DNA of 64,000 bases from Candidatus Methylomirabilota bacterium (GCA_003104975.1 PQAM01000015.1:1-64000); one strand, 5' to 3'; counted from the stretch's first letter, positions 1 to 8,247 are shown. Numbers and translations are program-made. Notes: generated by a model from the letters alone, not told the origin.

Positions 1-23
1 CCGCGCTGCCGGGGGAAGATCAT

Positions 24-218
24 ATGGCCAATCACAAGACTAAACTCGAGCTCACCTGGATCGGGAAGGAGAACCGGCCGAAGCTGGAGCCGCACAGAAC
101 GATACTGATCATTGCCCCAACCGCCCATCTCCGAGATCGAGGGCAAGCAGCAGCACGTCTCGCAGACGGCGCTGTTTTCGATCCGGTGGAGGCTGACATG
201 ACCATTCCGGTAGGGTAG
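24..218 (+). pseudogene. Truncated copy of the 5' end of a type III mod gene
   Basis: The first 23 codons (24 to about 93) encode MANHKTKLELTWIGKENRP followed by KLEP. They match the start of the complete mod gene at 2036 almost residue for residue, with a 37-base stretch identical in DNA. After the shared GAGCCGC the two copies diverge. The rest of the small open frame does not resemble a methyltransferase. A second frame, 109-207, can be read as the tail of another unidentified protein (…KQQHVSQTALFSIRWRLT, stop). The piece therefore looks like a recombination scar. It shows that a second mod start once existed upstream of the ATPase/DUF4276 pair. Confidence 0.7.
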
Positions 219-254
219 CTTTATTTTTGGTTGCAGCCATGCAACAATACGCCC

Positions 255-1349
255 ATGCGGACACTGGAACAGCTAACCGTTAGGAATTTCAAGTCCATTC
301 GCGACCAGACGTTGAGGCTGGGTCGCCTCAACGTGTTTATTGGCGGGAATGGATCTGGCAAGTCCAACCTCATCGGCGTATTTCATTTTCTCAATCGCGT
401 CGTTGCCGGCGAACTTCAAAACTACACCGGTGAAGCGGGCGGGGCAGACAGCATCTTGTACTTCGGACGGAAACAGTCTCCTTCCTTATCGTTAGAATTG
501 GAATTTGTCCAGGGAAACGATGCGAACGGTTATGGTTTCGAGTTGCGTCCTACGGCGGAGGACCGGTTTATCTTTTCCAGCGAAACCATCTGGTATCACG
601 ATCGAAGCCAATATCTGAAACCATACAAGATTACTCTAGGCGCAGGCCATGCTGAAACTTGTATAAAGCAATCGATTCCTCGAGGTATCGCCGGTTACGT
701 GCGTGACGATCTTGACAGTTACCGTATCTACCACTTTCACGACACAAGCAGCTCAGCCCGAGTCAAGCAGACGGGCAATGTAGATGACAACCGCCGATTG
801 CATCCTGATGCCGGGAACTTGGCGGCGTTTTTGTATCGTCTGCAGCGAACACATCCGGGTCATTTCAAGAACATCGAAGATACGGTTAGACAAATCGCTC
901 CATTCTTCGAAGGCTTCCAACTCGAGCCCTCTCGCTTGAATCCGGATAAGATTCGTCTGGAGTGGAAGGAGAAGGGTAGCGATACGTATTTCAACGCCTC
1001 AGCTTTGTCCGATGGCACGTTGAGATTTATGTGTTTGGCCACACTACTCCTACAGCCGGTCTTGCCGGCAGTCGTGCTGCTCGATGAACCGGAACTCGGC
1101 TTGCACCCCGCAGCGATCAGTCTGTTGGCGGATATGCTGGAGTCGGCTTCTCAACAAACCCAGGTCCTGGTGGCGACGCAGTCTGTTACATTGGTCAACC
1201 AATTTACTCCAGAATCCGTCTGGGTCGTGGAGCGCCAGAATCGAGAGTCGGTCTTCAAGCATCTCGAATCTGCTGATATGTCCGCATGGCTGGAGAACTA
1301 CGCCCTCGGTGAACTGTGGGAGAAGAATATCCTTGGTGGCAGACCCTGA
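255..1349 (+). CDS. AAA ATPase (AAA_21/RecF-like), defence-type
   Basis: A 364-residue ATPase of the SMC/RecF-like AAA_21 group. From the ATG at 255 it has the N-terminal beta strand plus NFKS motif, Walker A GGNGSGKS near residues 30-37, a signature-like LSDGTLRF, and Walker B VVLLDEPELGLHP with an ABC-style D-loop. A TTG at 231 is an alternative start; neither has a strong ribosome site. The stop lies 2 bases before the DUF4276 gene, so the two are surely co-translated. ATPase plus Toprim-like partner is the architecture of OLD/Gabija- and PARIS-type anti-phage modules. The exact family cannot be settled by eye. Defence is inferred from the pairing and from the neighbouring type III restriction genes. 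Confidence 0.85.
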   Translation: MRTLEQLTVRNFKSIRDQTLRLGRLNVFIGGNGSGKSNLIGVFHFLNRVVAGELQNYTGEAGGADSILYFGRKQSPSLSLELEFVQGNDANGYGFELRPTAEDRFIFSSETIWYHDRSQYLKPYKITLGAGHAETCIKQSIPRGIAGYVRDDLDSYRIYHFHDTSSSARVKQTGNVDDNRRLHPDAGNLAAFLYRLQRTHPGHFKNIEDTVRQIAPFFEGFQLEPSRLNPDKIRLEWKEKGSDTYFNASALSDGTLRFMCLATLLLQPVLPAVVLLDEPELGLHPAAISLLADMLESASQQTQVLVATQSVTLVNQFTPESVWVVERQNRESVFKHLESADMSAWLENYALGELWEKNILGGRP

Positions 1350-1351
1350 TC

Positions 1352-2020
1352 ATGCGCAAGGTGCTAATTCTGGTTGAGGGTCAAACCGAGGAACGCTTCA
1401 TCAAAGACGTCTTAGAGCCACACCTGAGTAGTGCCGGTGTTTATCCGGTGCCGAAGCTGGCCACGACCAAGCGCGTGAAGCACGGCGCTGACTTCAAGGG
1501 AGGGATTACCGACTTTGGCAAGGTGAAGGACGACCTGCGACGTTTACTTGGAGACACCGATGCGGCTCTGATCACGACCATGATCGATTATTACGGGCTG
1601 CCTAACGACTTTCCGGGGAAGCGAAGTCTCCAAGGACAAAACTCGCGTGAACGCGTGAGGGAGCTGGAAGCGGCATTGGAAGAGCATTTGAATGCCGGCC
1701 CCAGGTTTCTGGCCTATTTCATGATCCATGAATTCGAGGCGCTCCTGTTCTCCGATCCCAAGGTGTTGGCCGAAGTCATGAATCTACCTGAAACACGAAC
1801 ACGCCTCCAGGACATCCGAAACGGTTTCCCGACGCCGGAAGACATCAATGATGACCCACACACCAGGCCGTCAGCTCGTGTGCACACACTCTTTCCCGCC
1901 TATCGTAAGCGTTTGCACGGTCCGATCACGTCGGGGCGGATTGGTTTGGACATCATGCGCCGGGAATGTCCTCATTTCAATCGGTGGGTGAGCCGACTTG
2001 AGAGTCTTAGCGGCTCGTGA
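1352..2020 (+). CDS. DUF4276 family protein, Toprim-like partner of the upstream ATPase
   Basis: A 222-residue protein starting at the ATG 2 bases after the ATPase stop. The longer frame from 1316 would overlap the ATPase. It opens with a beta strand and VEGQTEERF, where the glutamate sits like the catalytic Glu of Toprim-type domains. TTMIDYYGLP supplies an acidic position further on, and FEALLFSD follows. These are the hallmarks I associate with DUF4276, which commonly accompanies AAA_21 ATPases. In analogous systems the Toprim-like subunit is the nuclease effector and the ATPase the sensor; that division of labour is inference here. Mod starts 15 bases downstream, so the pair may be co-transcribed with the restriction genes. 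Confidence 0.75.
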   Translation: MRKVLILVEGQTEERFIKDVLEPHLSSAGVYPVPKLATTKRVKHGADFKGGITDFGKVKDDLRRLLGDTDAALITTMIDYYGLPNDFPGKRSLQGQNSRERVRELEAALEEHLNAGPRFLAYFMIHEFEALLFSDPKVLAEVMNLPETRTRLQDIRNGFPTPEDINDDPHTRPSARVHTLFPAYRKRLHGPITSGRIGLDIMRRECPHFNRWVSRLESLSGS

Positions 2021-2035
2021 AACGTGAGCGGGAAC

Positions 2036-3655
2036 ATGACTGGCAAACAAAAACTCGAATTGACATGGATCGGGAAGGAGAACCGGCCGAAGCTGGAGCC
2101 GCGTATCCTGCTGGAGGACCCGGAGAGGTCCTACCATGCCCCGCACCGGGTCACCGATCACGATCTGTTCGACAACCGCCTGATCTTCGGCGACAACCTG
2201 CTGGCCTTAAAAGCGCTCGAACAGGAGTTCACCGGAAAGGTCAAGTGCGTCTTCATCGACCCACCATACAACACTGGATCTGCCTTCGAGCACTACGATG
2301 ACGGCGTAGAGCACTCTCTCTGGCTGTCGCTTATGCGTGACCGTTTGGAGATCATCCATCGGCTGCTGTCAGAGGATGGCTCGCTGTGGATCACCATCGA
2401 CGATAACGAAGCGCACTATCTCAAGATTGTATGTGACGAGGTATTCGGACGGGCCAACTTCATAGCAAATGTAGTGTGGCAAAAGATCTTTGCGCCCAAG
2501 AGCAGCGCGAGGCACCTCTCGGCGAGTCACGATCATGTCTTGGTGTTTGCGAAGGACGCCGACAAATGGGAACGCAACCTACAGCCAAGGTCTGAAGCGC
2601 ACGACATTCGTTATAAGAATCCGGACAACGATTCTCGCGGTGTATGGGCATCCGATAACCTCACCGCTCGTAACTACTACAGCCTTGGACTATACGCTGT
2701 GAAATGCCCATCAGGGAGAGTGATTGAAGGTCCGCCTAAAGGAACCTATTGGCGAGTCTCAAAAGAAAAGTTTGATGAGATGGACCGTGATAATCGAATC
2801 TGGTGGGGTTCCGACGGTGACAATATGCCCCGCTTAAAACGGTTTCTCTCCGAAGTACAGCAAGGCGTGGTTCCGCAAACAATATGGCTTCACAATGAGG
2901 TTGGGAATACACAAGAGGCAAAGAAAGAAGCTCTTCCCTACGCAACAAGCGTTGACGATATTTTTCAAACCCCCAAACCAGAACGTCTCATCAAGCGTGT
3001 ACTCGATATCGCCACCAATCCCGATGACTGGGTGCTTGACTCCTTCGGCGGTTCAGGTACAACGGGGGCTGTGGCGCACAAGATGGGGCGGCGATGGATC
3101 ATGGTCGAACTTGGCGAGCATTGCCACACGCACATCATCCCGCGACTGAAGAAGGTCATCGATGGTGAGGACACTGGCGGGATCACCGAGGCGGTCGGCT
3201 GGAACGGGGGCGGCGGATTCCAGTACTATCGGCTTGCGCCGTCGTTGCTCGAAAAGGACAAGTGGGGCAACTGGGTGATCAACAAAGCATATAACCCCAC
3301 GATGCTGGCCGAGGCCGTTTGCAAGCTGGAGGGCTTTACCTATGCGCCGAGCGACACGATCTATTGGCAGCACGGCCGTTCCACCGAGCGCGACTTCATC
3401 TATGTCACCACTCAGAACCTGAGCCACGATCAGTTACAGGCGTTGAGCGATGAGGTGGGCGAATCGCGGTCACTGCTGGTGATGTGCACCGCCTTCCGCG
3501 GCAAGCCGGATCGCTACCCGAACCTGACGATCAAGAAGATCCCCAAGACCGTCATGACCCGCTGCGAGTGGGGCAAGGATGACTACAGCCTGCGCGTAGA
3601 GAACCTGCCCAAGGCCCCGCCCCCGCCGAGGCAGATGGAGTTGATTTCACCGTAA
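2036..3655 (+). CDS. mod: Type III restriction-modification DNA methyltransferase (Mod)
   Basis: A 539-residue DNA adenine (N6) methyltransferase of the beta class. Catalytic motif IV DPPYNTG lies near residues 75-81 and precedes the SAM-binding motif I DSFGGSGTTGA near residue 330. The target-recognition region lies between them and a proline-rich tail follows. An upstream in-frame ATG at 2024 is possible. The start at 2036 is preferred because the duplicate fragment at position 24 aligns from this methionine. In type III systems Mod gives sequence recognition and host protection and works with Res, here encoded at 4482. A BrnT/CopG-like toxin-antitoxin pair separates the two genes. Confidence 0.93.
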   Translation: MTGKQKLELTWIGKENRPKLEPRILLEDPERSYHAPHRVTDHDLFDNRLIFGDNLLALKALEQEFTGKVKCVFIDPPYNTGSAFEHYDDGVEHSLWLSLMRDRLEIIHRLLSEDGSLWITIDDNEAHYLKIVCDEVFGRANFIANVVWQKIFAPKSSARHLSASHDHVLVFAKDADKWERNLQPRSEAHDIRYKNPDNDSRGVWASDNLTARNYYSLGLYAVKCPSGRVIEGPPKGTYWRVSKEKFDEMDRDNRIWWGSDGDNMPRLKRFLSEVQQGVVPQTIWLHNEVGNTQEAKKEALPYATSVDDIFQTPKPERLIKRVLDIATNPDDWVLDSFGGSGTTGAVAHKMGRRWIMVELGEHCHTHIIPRLKKVIDGEDTGGITEAVGWNGGGGFQYYRLAPSLLEKDKWGNWVINKAYNPTMLAEAVCKLEGFTYAPSDTIYWQHGRSTERDFIYVTTQNLSHDQLQALSDEVGESRSLLVMCTAFRGKPDRYPNLTIKKIPKTVMTRCEWGKDDYSLRVENLPKAPPPPRQMELISP

Positions 3656-3676
3656 GGACCATACAGGAGACCATGC

Positions 3677-3961
3677 TTGAAGATTTCAGGGATTATCTGG
3701 CTGCCGGAGATTCTGGACAAGATCGATCGTAAACATGGTGTTGCCCAGGACGAAGTGAGGGAGATTCTCAAGGGTTCTTCTCACTTTCGGTTTGTTGAAA
3801 AGGGACATCAAAAAGATGAGAATGTGTATGCGGCGATGGGGCAGACGCACGCGGGTCGCCACCTCATTGTCTTCTTTGTGCACAAGAAGAGCCACGAGGC
3901 CCTCATTCTGTCGGCTCGGCAGATGACCGACAAAGAGAGGAAACGCTATGAAAAGAAGTAA
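3677..3961 (+). CDS. BrnT-like toxin of a type II toxin-antitoxin pair
   Basis: A 94-residue basic protein starting at TTG, with the ribosome site ACAGGAGA 6 bases upstream. It has the compact BrnT/DUF497-like layout: a helix with KIDRKHGV, a REIL segment, an antiparallel sheet (RHLIVFFV), and the terminal SARQMTDKERKRYEKK that typifies these RelE-fold ribonucleases. It overlaps the downstream CopG-type antitoxin by 14 bases, giving the toxin-first order seen for brnTA. Its role as a translation-blocking RNase comes from family knowledge. It lies between mod and res, so it may stabilise the restriction locus. Confidence 0.75.
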   Translation: MKISGIIWLPEILDKIDRKHGVAQDEVREILKGSSHFRFVEKGHQKDENVYAAMGQTHAGRHLIVFFVHKKSHEALILSARQMTDKERKRYEKK

Positions 3962-4250
3962 GAGCTCGATCTCTGAAGCCCGCTCGTACACGGATATCGG
4001 CGAATTCTGGGACACGCATGACCTCAGCGATTTCTGGGCGAAGACGAGAAGAGCGAGGTTCGAGGTCCACATCGAATCTGAGGCGATCTACTACCCCGTG
4101 GAACAGAACTTGTCCAAGAAGATCCAGATGCTGGCTCGTAAGCAGGGGCTTTCTTCCGATACCCTTGTTAATCTTTGGCTTGAGCAGAAAATCAGGGAGC
4201 AAGGGGCGTCAAGTAGAGCGGCGAGAAAATTAATCGCAAAGAACGCATAG
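3948..4250 (+). CDS. CopG/BrnA-like antitoxin
   Basis: A 100-residue antitoxin. The SYTDIGEFWDTHDLSDFW segment is typical of the CopG antitoxin family (DUF3680). The C-terminal half (LSKKIQMLARKQGLSSDTLV) is a ribbon-helix-helix type DNA-binding unit. The start overlaps the toxin gene, which favours translational coupling. The family neutralises a BrnT/RelE-like toxin and represses its own operon; no operator was identified here. Confidence 0.8.
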   Translation: MKRSKSSISEARSYTDIGEFWDTHDLSDFWAKTRRARFEVHIESEAIYYPVEQNLSKKIQMLARKQGLSSDTLVNLWLEQKIREQGASSRAARKLIAKNA

Positions 4251-4279
4251 GACATCCCGGCACGATGCAATAGGGCGTC

Positions 4280-4351
4280 ACCCCCGAATGTTTGTATCGG
4301 GGGTCCAGGTTGTCGGATTCGCCTAGATTCCCGCTTACAACATGCGGGAAT
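4280..4351 (+). repeat. Paired hairpins (repeat family A) between antitoxin and res
   Basis: Two perfect short hairpins stand side by side: ACCCCCGA/TCGGGGGT (4280-4287 with 4297-4304) and ATTCCCGC/GCGGGAAT (4327-4334 with 4344-4351, followed by GACGG). The second matches the GCGGGAATGACGG end of the repeats at 15.5 and 41.6 kb. The first could end transcription of the toxin-antitoxin operon, but it has no T tract. The remaining 130 bases up to res show nothing recognisable. Confidence 0.6.
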
Positions 4352-4481
4352 GACGGACATCCGATTAGTTATCGCAAGGGGCGTAGCACACTACGGGGAA
4401 TGAGCCTCCTATGGATTCAAAGAAGCGAGAATATATGGAAGAGGCCTTCGTGTTCTTGGCGATCTTTGAGGTTCTCGCTCT

Positions 4482-7127
4482 GTGAACCGGCACGTCAATG
4501 CTATTGCCGGTCGGTTGAGCTTGCGGGCGCCTCAGCGCCGGTCGCTGGAGATCCTCGATCGGGTGACGGAGATCGTGCCGCCCCAGAAAGGCGTTGATCT
4601 TAATGCGGCGCTCGCCGCGATCCGGAGCGAGTGTCCGACCGTCACCGATTTTGAGCGTGAGTTTCCCTCGCTCTGCTTCGCCCTTGCCACCGGGGTCGGC
4701 AAGACCCGGCTGATGGGCGCCTTTATCAGCTACCTGCATCTCGCCCATGGCGTCAGACACTTTTTCGTCCTGGCGCCGAACCTCACGATCTACAACAAAC
4801 TCATCACCGACTTTACGCCCAACACGCCCAAGTATGTCTTCAAGGGAATCGCAGAGTTTACCGCCGAGCCGCCCGAGATCATCACCGGCGACAACTACGA
4901 GTCGGGCGTGGGCGTGCGGCGTTCGTTGCTGCCGGGGTTCGAGCGCGAGATCCACGTCAACATCTTCAACATCTCCAAGATCAACTCCGAGGTCCGAGGC
5001 GGCAAGTCGCCACGCATCAAGCGACTGTCCGAGTATATCGGCGAGAGCTACTTTGACTACCTCGCCGGTCTCGACGACCTGGTGCTGCTGATGGACGAAT
5101 CTCACCGCTACCGAGCGTCGGCCGGTGTGCGGGCGATCAATGAGCTGAAGCCGGTGCTGGGGCTGGAACTGACGGCGACCCCCTTTGTAGAGAACAGCCG
5201 CGGCGCTGTCGCCTTCAAAAACGTCATCTACGACTACCCGCTGGCCAAGGCGATGGCGGACGGATTTGTGAAAGAGCCGGCCGTCGTGACGCAGAAGAAT
5301 TTCGATCCCAGCCAATTTACTCAGGCCCAGCTCGAGGAGATCAAGCTCCAAGACGGGATACGGCTACACGAGAACACGAAGGTCGAGCTGGACACCTACG
5401 CCCGTCAGACCGGACAGCGGGTCGTCAAACCGTTCGTATTGATCATCGCCCGCGATACTACGCACGCCGGGCAGCTTATGCAGATCATTCGGTCGGAGCA
5501 GTTCTTTGAGGGGCGCTACGCAGACAAGGTGATTCAGGTGGATTCCAGCAGGACCGGCGCGGAAGAGGACGAGATGGTGCAGCGCCTCCTGGCCGTGGAA
5601 AGCCCGGAGGAGCCGACCGAAATCGTCATCCACGTCAACATGCTCAAGGAAGGCTGGGACGTGACCAACCTCTACACCATCGTCCCTCTTCGGGCCGCCA
5701 ACGCCCGGACCCTGATCGAGCAGTCGATCGGTCGAGGGCTCCGCCTTCCGTACGGCACACGTACGGGGGTGAGTGTTGTGGACCGGCTGAGCATCGTCGC
5801 TCACGATCGGTTTCAGGAGATTATCGATGAGGCCAATCGGCCCGACTCGATCATCCGCCTCGCGCAGGTCGTGCTCGATCCGAACACAGATCTCCAGAAG
5901 ACGACAACGATTGTGATCCAGTCCAATCTTGCGGAGCAGATCGATACCATGGCTGACGAATCGGAACGTCGGATTGCGCAAGCGACCCGCGAGGTAATCC
6001 GACGATACGAGCACCTGCCCGCGTCGGCCGATCTGCTGAAGCCGGAGATTCGGGAGCAGATCGTCCAGGAGGTCACCGAATACGTCCGGTCGGCGCAGCA
6101 GGCGTTGCCGGGTGTGACGGAGCAGCCGGATATTGCGGCGGCGGTGGCGAAGACGACCGAACTCGTGGTCCGGCAGACTATTGATATTCCGCGAATTCTT
6201 GTGGTCCCGAAGGACGAGGTGACCGGCTTTCACCCCTTCACGCTGGATTGCTCCAGCATCCGTTACCAGCCGGTCGAACGGGATCTGCTGATCCAGCATC
6301 TGCGTACGCATGAGCAGGATACGCTCGGCGTGAGCGAGGGCCGGCACCCGGAACAGCGGCTGGAGGATTACCTGGTACGCGGGCTGATCGATTTCGACGA
6401 CATCGCGTATGACGAGCACGCCGACCTGCTCTACGACCTGGCCGGGCAGGTGGTCAGACATCTGCGTTCGTATCTTTCGGAGGAGGATGCGCGGAATGTG
6501 CTGATCTATCGCCAGAAAGAGCTCGCAGCGTCCGTATACGCGCAAATGCAGGCGCACCAGTGGGAACAAGCGGCAGGATATGAGGTGAGGGTGAACAAGG
6601 GATTTATGGAACTCAAGAACAGTGCGTGTACGGCGAATGCCGACGAGCCCCCTCATGACTTCCGGCAGACCATCGAAGACAAGAGCCGAATCTCACGGAT
6701 GGTATTCGGGGGCTTCACGCGATGCCTGTACGCCCTTCAGAAGTTCCAGTCCGATACCGAACGGAGGCTCGCGGTGATCCTCGACCGCGAAACGCACAAG
6801 TGGTTCAAGCCGGTACAGGGGCAGTTCCCAATTACCTACAAGGTGGATGTGGAATACCACGACTATGTCCCGGACTTTGTGGCCGAAACGGCAGCGGCGA
6901 TCTACATGCTGGAGGCCAAGGCGCGAAACGAGATGACCGATGCCGACGTCCTGGCGAAGAAAGATGCAGCGATCCTCTGGTGCAGCCACGCCACGACCCA
7001 CGCTCTCAACAACGGCGGTAAGCCGTGGGCCTATCTCCTCATCCCGCACGACGCGATCACCGAGAACATGACCCTTGGCGGATTCGTCAGTCAGTTCGCC
7101 ACGGCGCCAGATTTGGATACCGGCTGA
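4482..7127 (+). CDS. res: Type III restriction enzyme, helicase-nuclease subunit (Res)
   Basis: An 881-residue superfamily 2 helicase/nuclease. It has Walker A ATGVGKTR near residue 70, a DESH-type motif II (LLMDESHRYRA) near residue 205, SAT-like TATPF, and the motif VI region QSIGRGLRLPYG. The C-terminal domain carries the PD-(D/E)xK nuclease signature: VPDFVAE, then LEAKAR about 13 residues later. Start is GTG at 4482, giving the usual MNRHVNAIAGRLSLR beginning. Together with Mod it would translocate on and cut DNA between inversely oriented sites. The gene is full-length with no visible lesion. Confidence 0.93.
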   Translation: MNRHVNAIAGRLSLRAPQRRSLEILDRVTEIVPPQKGVDLNAALAAIRSECPTVTDFEREFPSLCFALATGVGKTRLMGAFISYLHLAHGVRHFFVLAPNLTIYNKLITDFTPNTPKYVFKGIAEFTAEPPEIITGDNYESGVGVRRSLLPGFEREIHVNIFNISKINSEVRGGKSPRIKRLSEYIGESYFDYLAGLDDLVLLMDESHRYRASAGVRAINELKPVLGLELTATPFVENSRGAVAFKNVIYDYPLAKAMADGFVKEPAVVTQKNFDPSQFTQAQLEEIKLQDGIRLHENTKVELDTYARQTGQRVVKPFVLIIARDTTHAGQLMQIIRSEQFFEGRYADKVIQVDSSRTGAEEDEMVQRLLAVESPEEPTEIVIHVNMLKEGWDVTNLYTIVPLRAANARTLIEQSIGRGLRLPYGTRTGVSVVDRLSIVAHDRFQEIIDEANRPDSIIRLAQVVLDPNTDLQKTTTIVIQSNLAEQIDTMADESERRIAQATREVIRRYEHLPASADLLKPEIREQIVQEVTEYVRSAQQALPGVTEQPDIAAAVAKTTELVVRQTIDIPRILVVPKDEVTGFHPFTLDCSSIRYQPVERDLLIQHLRTHEQDTLGVSEGRHPEQRLEDYLVRGLIDFDDIAYDEHADLLYDLAGQVVRHLRSYLSEEDARNVLIYRQKELAASVYAQMQAHQWEQAAGYEVRVNKGFMELKNSACTANADEPPHDFRQTIEDKSRISRMVFGGFTRCLYALQKFQSDTERRLAVILDRETHKWFKPVQGQFPITYKVDVEYHDYVPDFVAETAAAIYMLEAKARNEMTDADVLAKKDAAILWCSHATTHALNNGGKPWAYLLIPHDAITENMTLGGFVSQFATAPDLDTG

Positions 7128-7165
7128 GAAGCGGTCTATACCATCTATGCTACACTCGAAGTGCT

Positions 7166-7723
7166 ATGGACATCGTGTCGCATGGGCTGTGGGGTGGTAT
7201 TGCCTTCGGACGCGCCAACCGGCGGCGCTTTGGTCTGGCCGTGATGTGGGGTGTACTCCCCGATCTGATCCCGTTCGGCCCCTGGCACGTCACGATGCTC
7301 CTTGGCCTGGCACAGCGGCTGCCGCGAAATGGGTGGGAGCCGCCGGATCCCGCCCTGATCCCGGCGTACGTCAATCACCTATACAACGTGACGCACAGCC
7401 TGGTCGTCTTCCTTGTCCTGTTCGCCGCTATCGGAATCGTATGCCGACGGCCGGTCTGGGAGATGTGCGCCTGGGGACTGCACGTCGGCATGGACATCTT
7501 CACGCACTCCACGCGATTTTTCCCTACGCCGTTTCTCTGGCCGATTTCGTCAGTCACCGTTAACGGCTGGCCGTGGGGGCAGTCGGCGATCTTTATCCCC
7601 AACGTCCTCCTCCTGATACTGCTGTACGCCTGGTTCTGGCGGCATTCGTCGAAAACAAGGGGACGATCCCACACGTCGCAGGGTCGTCCCCTTGATCACA
7701 GCCCGCGCATTACCTTATTGTGA
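7166..7723 (+). CDS. Integral membrane protein, YdjM/DUF457-like
   Basis: A 185-residue polytopic membrane protein starting at the ATG at 7166. The longer frame overlaps res without a good start. It begins MDIVSHGLWGG and contains GVLPDLIPFG, NHLYNVTHSLV and GMDIFTHSTRFF. The His and Asp residues close to membrane segments resemble YdjM-type (DUF457) putative membrane-bound metal-dependent hydrolases. Function is unknown and the hydrolase label is weak. A strong inverted repeat (AAGGGGACGA…GTCGTCCCCTT, 7656-7694) lies inside its last codons and may act as a terminator. Confidence 0.7.
   Translation: MDIVSHGLWGGIAFGRANRRRFGLAVMWGVLPDLIPFGPWHVTMLLGLAQRLPRNGWEPPDPALIPAYVNHLYNVTHSLVVFLVLFAAIGIVCRRPVWEMCAWGLHVGMDIFTHSTRFFPTPFLWPISSVTVNGWPWGQSAIFIPNVLLLILLYAWFWRHSSKTRGRSHTSQGRPLDHSPRITLL
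7656..7694. terminator. Inverted repeat at the end of the DUF457-like gene
   Basis: Arms CAAGGGGACGATCCC and GGGTCGTCCCCTTG can form a stem of about 14 base pairs with a 10-base loop. It overlaps the 3' end of the gene ending at 7723 and faces the small gene converging from the other strand. There is no T run, so intrinsic termination is uncertain. Confidence 0.45.
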
Positions 7724-7825
7724 ATGATGCGTCCGGCGCCGCCACAACGTATAGCCGACCCCGATGATGGCCAGGGTACCGACTACCGCTGCGGCTGCAT
7801 AGGGATTAAGCAGAAACTCCATCAT
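7715..7825 (-). CDS. 36-residue single-pass membrane protein
   Basis: A small ORF beginning MMEFLLNPYAAAAVVG, followed by a hydrophobic run and a basic, His-containing end (WRRRTHHSQ), so one membrane helix with the positive end presumably cytoplasmic. A strong AAGGAAGG ribosome site lies 8-9 bases upstream of the first ATG. Upstream lies the GAACC-type motif shared with the genes at 8187 and 11766, suggesting control by the ECF sigma factor encoded at 9666. I do not recognise a family. Confidence 0.6.
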   Translation of the reverse strand: MMEFLLNPYAAAAVVGTLAIIGVGYTLWRRRTHHSQ

Positions 7826-7849
7826 ACTAAGCCTTCCTTTCTCTCTGTG

Positions 7850-7876
7850 TACACCACAAAAGGGGATGAAAGGTTC
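7850..7876 (-). promoter_or_regulatory. Putative ECF-sigma promoter motif, copy 1
   Basis: Read on the minus strand: GAACCTTTCATCCCCTTT, then TGTGGTGTA. It aligns with the motifs at 8213-8240 and 11792-11819 at most positions (consensus GAACCTTTCAYCSCC, then YTTYGTGRTKTA). GAAC at -35 is characteristic of ECF sigma promoters. This copy lies outside the 244-base duplication, so its resemblance is not a by-product of that duplication. Confidence 0.55.
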
Positions 7877-7917
7877 TGAAACATCCGGTGTAAGAATTGC
7901 CCCTTTCTCGCAGATTA

Positions 7918-7946
7918 GGCCGACCCCGCAGGTCGCGGCATCGGCC
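7918..7946 (-). terminator. Likely terminator of the 71-residue membrane protein gene (copy 1)
   Basis: GGCCGACCCCGC (7918-7929) and GCGGCATCGGCC (7935-7946) pair with two mismatches, 25 bases beyond the stop of the gene ending at 7972. On the minus strand it is followed by TAATCT, a weak U tract. The second gene copy has a similar GGGCCGA…TCGGCCC hairpin. Confidence 0.5.
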
Positions 7947-7971
7947 CGATCCACTTCAGAACCCGAGACGT

Positions 7972-8187
7972 TTACGCCGCCTTACGGAGCTCCTCAGCCG
8001 GTGTCGGCTTCACGGCTCGCGCGGCCTCTTCCTCTCGAGCCTGCGCCCTCTCTGCCTCCTGCCATCGCGGCAGCACAGAAAAGCTGAAGCTGAGAGCGCC
8101 GAGCACCAGTATCGTCAAGAGCATCGTATACGTACGCTCATTGGCGATGAACGCGTCCCACAAATACTGCCCAAAATCAGCCGGCAT
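7972..8187 (-). CDS. 71-residue membrane protein, duplicated (copy 1)
   Basis: Starts at the ATG after AAGGAGGTGATGGCACA, a strong ribosome site; the longer frame to 8301 has no support. The protein has an amphipathic N-terminus (MPADFGQYLWDAFIANER), one membrane helix (MLLTILVLGALSFSF) and a charged coiled-coil-like tail rich in Glu, Ala and Arg. The first 62 residues are identical to the protein at 11551-11766; only the last few differ (TPAEELRKAA here). It lies downstream of the ECF sigma/anti-sigma operon and has the shared GAACC motif. I do not recognise a family. Confidence 0.75.
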   Translation of the reverse strand: MPADFGQYLWDAFIANERTYTMLLTILVLGALSFSFSVLPRWQEAERAQAREEEAARAVKPTPAEELRKAA

Positions 8188-8247
8188 TGTGCCATCACCT
8201 CCTTCACTGAGATAAATCACGAAGGGCGGTGAAAGGTTCCAAAGAAT
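8003..8247. repeat. 244-base duplicated segment, copy 1
   Basis: Nearly identical to 11581-11826, with only a few substitutions (for example AAATCACG versus AAATCGTG). It covers most of the 71-residue gene, its ribosome site and its promoter motif, but not the gene's last codons or terminator. Confidence 0.85.
8213..8240 (-). promoter_or_regulatory. Putative ECF-sigma promoter motif, copy 2
   Basis: Minus strand GGAACCTTTCACCGCCCTT, then CGTGATTTA, ending 26 bases before the start codon at 8187. GGAAC is the classic ECF -35 element. CGTGATTTA lies where a -10 would be expected. Confidence 0.55.

Noticed and set aside
4365-5351. Minus-strand ORF of 328 codons
   Set aside because: Lies wholly antisense to the well-supported res gene, with low-complexity composition typical of a GC-rich antisense frame and no recognisable domain.
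5364-6656. Minus-strand ORF of 430 codons
   Set aside because: Antisense to res; length comes from codon bias, no family features.
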